Below are positions 61,090 to 64,000 of a DNA stretch of 64,000 nt, piece by piece (position 1 is the stretch's first letter; each line of letters starts with the position of its first letter). The stretch is taken from positions 1-64,000 of the forward strand of contig CAIFEQ010000003.1 in assembly GCA_903789495.1 (NCBI GenBank). The letters run 5' to 3'. A model generated the notes under the pieces. It made no database searches. It saw nothing but the letters and a program-made list of their open reading frames with translations, and was not told the DNA's origin. Source of the stretch: an uncultured Erysipelotrichaceae bacterium. Lineage in GTDB: Bacteria > Bacillota_I > Bacilli_A > Erysipelotrichales > Erysipelotrichaceae. Both the position numbers and the translations under genes were made by a program.

Positions 61090-62046
61090 ATGATCAGTCC
61101 TGATTACCGGAAACCCTTTGATGCCGCGGTGGAGAAACTGTCCAGTCAGTTCGCCGACCTGGACTGGGACTTCCGGCCCACGCCGACCATGGGAAAGACG
61201 GAACTGATCTCCCAGTGGCTGGGAGATCCTTCGGAAGACATCATGGTCGTCTGCTTCAAGGGCAGAAAGTACATCGAGAAGTACCACCGGCAGGATTTCT
61301 TTTTCATCAATTTTGTCTGTCAGAACGGCTATGATGTGCTGAGTTCCAAGTTTGACAACCACCTGCACCTGAATGAAGGAGACTGCTACATCGGCCAGCC
61401 CTTCAGCGGCTATGCCCTGAAGATCGACAGCCATCAGGATGTGGTGATGATCGGCCTGCATATCCGCAAGGAACTCTTCTACCAGTACTATCTGTATCCC
61501 CTGGCAAGAGATACCTCGCTGTTTCATTTCTTCCTGGATCCGCATACGAACCAGTTCTCGGATGAGTACATCCGGCTGCACATTCCGGCCGAAGATCCGC
61601 TCTGGGCCCAGCTGTTCCAGATGGTGATCGAGTATGCGGACAGGAAAGAGGATACCCAGGAAGTGCTGCGGCCCATGATGCTGGCGCTGACCCTGCAGCT
61701 GGCGCGGATCTACCGCAGCAGTGCCTCTGTCACTTCAGAGAACATCTCCCTGCCCATGCAGATGACGGCCTACATCGAATCCCATTCCGACAGCGTCACC
61801 CTGAAGAGCCTGGCGGAGCATTTCCGCTATCATCCCAACTACGTCTCCCGCTACCTGCACCAGCAGACCGGGAAGACCTTTTCCGCCCTGCTGCTGGAAA
61901 AGCGCATGGAGAAGGCGGCTCTGCTGCTGAGAAACACCGATCTCAGCATCGAAAAAATTGCTGAGATGCTGGGTTACAGCAACAGCAGCAATTTCTACAA
62001 AGCCTTCCGGCAGTATTATCATACGTCGCCCCGGGATTTTGTCTGA
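61090..62046 (+). CDS. AraC family transcriptional regulator
   Basis: 318 residues. An N-terminal cupin-like sensor region (about 30-190) is followed by a double HTH AraC domain at about 222-316 (LKSLAEHFRYHPNYVSRYLHQQTGKTFSALL, IEKIAEMLGYSNSSNFYKAFRQYYHTSPRDF). AAAGGAAG lies before the chosen ATG; the longer frame begins inside the divergent gene. The 109-bp gap to the alcohol dehydrogenase contains TATATT as a possible -10 for this gene. Confidence 0.9.
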   Translation: MISPDYRKPFDAAVEKLSSQFADLDWDFRPTPTMGKTELISQWLGDPSEDIMVVCFKGRKYIEKYHRQDFFFINFVCQNGYDVLSSKFDNHLHLNEGDCYIGQPFSGYALKIDSHQDVVMIGLHIRKELFYQYYLYPLARDTSLFHFFLDPHTNQFSDEYIRLHIPAEDPLWAQLFQMVIEYADRKEDTQEVLRPMMLALTLQLARIYRSSASVTSENISLPMQMTAYIESHSDSVTLKSLAEHFRYHPNYVSRYLHQQTGKTFSALLLEKRMEKAALLLRNTDLSIEKIAEMLGYSNSSNFYKAFRQYYHTSPRDFV

Positions 62047-62070
62047 GGTCCCCGGGCGGCGTTATCACCT

Positions 62071-62973
62071 TTACTTGTTTCCGGCCGGAACCTGGGCGGG
62101 ATGCCGTTCCTCGTGCATCTTGGCCGCCTGCATGCCTAGCACCAGGGCCACGCCGATCAGGCAGGCCAGGAAGCTGAAGTTTGCCAGGCTCAGCGGCGCC
62201 TGCGGCACATCCAGGGTCGTCGGACCCATGACCACGGCATAGACCGAACCGATCATCATGCCGAGGATGAAGTAAATCATCTGCGTCCGGTAGCGCGACA
62301 GCCCGGCCTGGATCAGTTTCACGACGCTGGCCGCCCCGGCCACGATGCCCAGGACGAACATCAGCAGCGCCGGCAGGCAGTCGAAGTTCAGCTGCATCAG
62401 ATCTCTGAGGGAACTCATGATCGGCACATAGGCGCCGAAGATCAGCAGCATCGTGGATCCGGAGATTCCCGGCAGGAACATGGCACTGACCGCGATCATG
62501 CCGATGACAAACAGCTCAATGGCAAGCACCGGGCTGAAGGCCGACAGATCCATGGAAGACGTGCTGACCTGCGTATTCAGGACGGTGACGCCGACGACCA
62601 GGAGAATGCCCAGTACCAGGTATGCCAGGCCTTTCTTCCAGGGCCGGATGGTCTCTGCCTCATCGTAGCAGACCACCGGGAGAGCCCCGACAATGAAGCC
62701 GATGAACAGAGAACTGACAAAGTGAATATGCTGTTCAAATGCGGCATTCAGAATCATCACCGCAAGACCCATGCCGATGACCCAGCCGATGCCGAGTTTC
62801 AGCAGGTACTTCAGCCCCTTCAGCTTTTCTTCCTTATTTCCGAAGACCAGCTGATTGATGGAGCCGATGAACTGATCATAGAATCCCATGATAAAGGCGA
62901 CTGTGCCGCCCGAAACACCGGGGGCACTGTCCGCCAGTGCCATACAGAATCCATCTGCTGCTTCCTTTAACAT
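62071..62973 (-). CDS. DUF368 undecaprenyl-phosphate translocase (PopT-like)
   Basis: 300 residues, about eight or nine TM helices. The paired loops ADSAPGVSGGT (near the start) and LPGISGSTMLL (middle) are the DUF368 hallmark and form the inverted repeat. DUF368 proteins were shown in other bacteria to return undecaprenyl phosphate to the inner face of the membrane for wall synthesis. The ATG at 62973 has GGGAGGA; the earlier ATG at 63018 lacks a site. A probable response-regulator binding site lies upstream. Confidence 0.88.
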   Translation of the reverse strand: MLKEAADGFCMALADSAPGVSGGTVAFIMGFYDQFIGSINQLVFGNKEEKLKGLKYLLKLGIGWVIGMGLAVMILNAAFEQHIHFVSSLFIGFIVGALPVVCYDEAETIRPWKKGLAYLVLGILLVVGVTVLNTQVSTSSMDLSAFSPVLAIELFVIGMIAVSAMFLPGISGSTMLLIFGAYVPIMSSLRDLMQLNFDCLPALLMFVLGIVAGAASVVKLIQAGLSRYRTQMIYFILGMMIGSVYAVVMGPTTLDVPQAPLSLANFSFLACLIGVALVLGMQAAKMHEERHPAQVPAGNK

Positions 62974-63074
62974 CCAAATTCCTCCCGAGACTGTCGTTCT
63001 GCTTTCTGCGATGGCCATCCGGATGTGCTTTTCATCCGAACCAACCAGATCCTAGCAGGCGGAAATGAACAGTC

Positions 63075-63103
63075 TGTCAAGGAATCTTAAATAAATTCTA
63101 AAT
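63075..63103 (-). promoter_or_regulatory. DUF368 promoter with response-regulator-type direct repeats
   Basis: -35 TTGACA (63075-63080) on the minus strand. Immediately upstream lie TCTTAAAT (63085-63092) and TTCTAAAT (63096-63103), plus-strand reading, 11 bp apart, the geometry used by PhoB/OmpR-type regulators. The -10 is less clear (TGCTAGGAT at a long spacing). Confidence 0.55.
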
Positions 63104-63133
63104 TCTGTCTGACTTTTTCTTCACATTAGGCGG

Positions 63134-63156
63134 GAAAAAGCGCCTCTGCAGCGCTT
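63134..63156 (-). terminator. terminator overlapping the response regulator stop
   Basis: AAGCGC and GCGCTT form the stem and TTTTT follows on the minus strand. The hairpin starts within the stop codon. Confidence 0.75.
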
Positions 63157-63877
63157 ATTTCGGATCCTTGTTCAGCCGGTAGCCGGCACCCCAGACCGTT
63201 TCCAGGATCTTCGGATTCTGGGGATCCTCTTCGATCTTTTCCCGCAGCCGGTTGATGTGCACCATGACGGTCGAGGTGTCCCCGACATAGTCGTAGCCCC
63301 AGATCTTCTCCATCAGCTGTTCCCGGCTGAAGACGATATTGGGATGCTGGGCCAGGAACTTCAGCAGTTCAAATTCCCGGTTGGCCAGGTGGATCTCCTG
63401 GTCTTTTCGGAAGACCCGCCAGCTGTCGGGCTGAATACGCAGATCCCCGATCTGGATTTCCGGCACCGCTTCCGCTGCCGTCCTGTCCCGCTGACTTTCC
63501 TTGAGTCGGCGGTACTGGCGCAGGTTGGCCTGCACCCGGGCGGTCAGTTCCATGGGATCAAAAGGCTTGGGGATATAGTCATCCGCACCCGTATTGAAGC
63601 CCCGCACCTTGTCCACCGATTCATTGCGGGCGGTCACCATCAGGATGGGCAGATCATAGCGCTCCCGGATTTCCCGGCAGATCTCATAGCCGTTCTTCCC
63701 CGGCAGCATCACATCGAGGAGCACGAGGTCGCAGGGATGTTCCTCCATATAGGACAGCACCCCTTTCCCGTCCGTCAGCACCACGGTATCATAGCCGGCC
63801 GACTGCAGATAGGTCTCCTCGATCATGCTGATATCCGCATCATCTTCCACGATCAGGATTCTGTCCTTCTTGCTCAT
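63155..63877 (-). CDS. OmpR/PhoB family response regulator (VanR-like)
   Basis: 240 residues. Receiver domain with E11, D12 and phospho-acceptor D55 (LLDVMLPG), conserved Thr in VTARN and Lys in KPFD. The winged-helix effector domain lies at about 140-236 (ANREFELLKFLAQHPNIVFSREQLMEKIWG, STVMVHINRLREKIE). The start overlaps the sensor kinase gene by 38 nt. The direct repeats before the DUF368 gene are a likely target. Confidence 0.94.
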   Translation of the reverse strand: MSKKDRILIVEDDADISMIEETYLQSAGYDTVVLTDGKGVLSYMEEHPCDLVLLDVMLPGKNGYEICREIRERYDLPILMVTARNESVDKVRGFNTGADDYIPKPFDPMELTARVQANLRQYRRLKESQRDRTAAEAVPEIQIGDLRIQPDSWRVFRKDQEIHLANREFELLKFLAQHPNIVFSREQLMEKIWGYDYVGDTSTVMVHINRLREKIEEDPQNPKILETVWGAGYRLNKDPK

Positions 63878-64000
63878 GCTCTTCCGCCTCCTTCAGCGTG
63901 ATCCTGACAGCCAGTCCGCCAAAGCCCTCATGATGACTGTCCATATCGGCACTGACCTGGCCGCCCATGGCGGCACAGAGATGTCTGACAATATAGAGAC
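63840..64000 (-). CDS. sensor histidine kinase, C-terminal end only
   Basis: The last 52 codons, open to the right edge of the window. LYIVRHLCAAMGGQVSADM is the end of the HATPase_c domain (G2 box region), followed by FGGLAVRITL. The stop TGA is at 63840-63842, inside the response regulator gene, so the pair is translationally coupled. Confidence 0.9.
   Translation of the reverse strand, partial: LYIVRHLCAAMGGQVSADMDSHHEGFGGLAVRITLKEAEEHEQEGQNPDRGR

Overview
The window reads as the chromosome of a GC-rich, low-branch Bacillota (Firmicutes), most likely from the Erysipelotrichia or a neighbouring gut class. The reasons are strong AGGAGG ribosome sites, sigma-A-type promoters, U-tailed intrinsic terminators, a class I fructose-bisphosphate aldolase of the Gram-positive type, the COG4100 methionine-gamma-lyase-like protein, paired MarR/ABC/ABC exporter modules, an M18 aminopeptidase and a YjeM permease. 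The taxonomy is an inference; no rRNA is present. No phage, insertion sequence, integrase or CRISPR array was seen.

Layout. 1-370: four tRNA genes (Thr, partial; Tyr, Lys, Gly). 0.5-6.3 kb, minus strand: aldolase, a damaged MocR-type regulator, galactokinase and a FeoA-FeoB fusion. 6.4-10.7 kb: three different metallo-beta-lactamase-fold hydrolases around a PEBP lipoprotein whose transcript appears leaderless. 10.8-18.2 kb: COG4100 protein, SDR, EF-P, an unusually long PnuC, an FMN protein, a MerR/SDR divergent pair and an orphan hypothetical gene. 18.4-22.8 kb: MarR-controlled heterodimeric ABC exporter 1. 23.1-27.5 kb: DUF2975/HTH/DUF4153 operon and small membrane or surface genes. 27.7-33.1 kb: a flavin-oxidoreductase operon facing an AAA+ activator. 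33.4-39.2 kb: peptide and amino acid use (dipeptidase, M18 aminopeptidase, YjeM permease) with a second AAA+ regulator. Both AAA+ regulators have lost the sigma-54-contacting GAFTGA loop. 39.4-44.6 kb: yitT with a terminator in its leader, then MarR/ABC exporter module 2.

44.7-55.9 kb is the most distinctive part. It holds an AfuABC/FbpABC-like importer, a class II ketose-bisphosphate aldolase, a PfkB kinase, a 2-hydroxyacid dehydrogenase, an FGGY kinase, a DeoR repressor and a cytoplasmic NPP-type phosphodiesterase. A 10-bp word is shared by the DeoR promoter and the kinase/dehydrogenase divergent promoter. I read this as an uncharacterised sugar-phosphate or phosphoester catabolic regulon with unknown substrate. 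56-61 kb: LysR/MATE and an AraC-flanked alcohol dehydrogenase/acetyltransferase/flavin reductase operon. 62-64 kb: a DUF368 undecaprenyl-phosphate translocase with a VanR/PhoB-like two-component system whose probable binding repeats lie just upstream of the DUF368 promoter.
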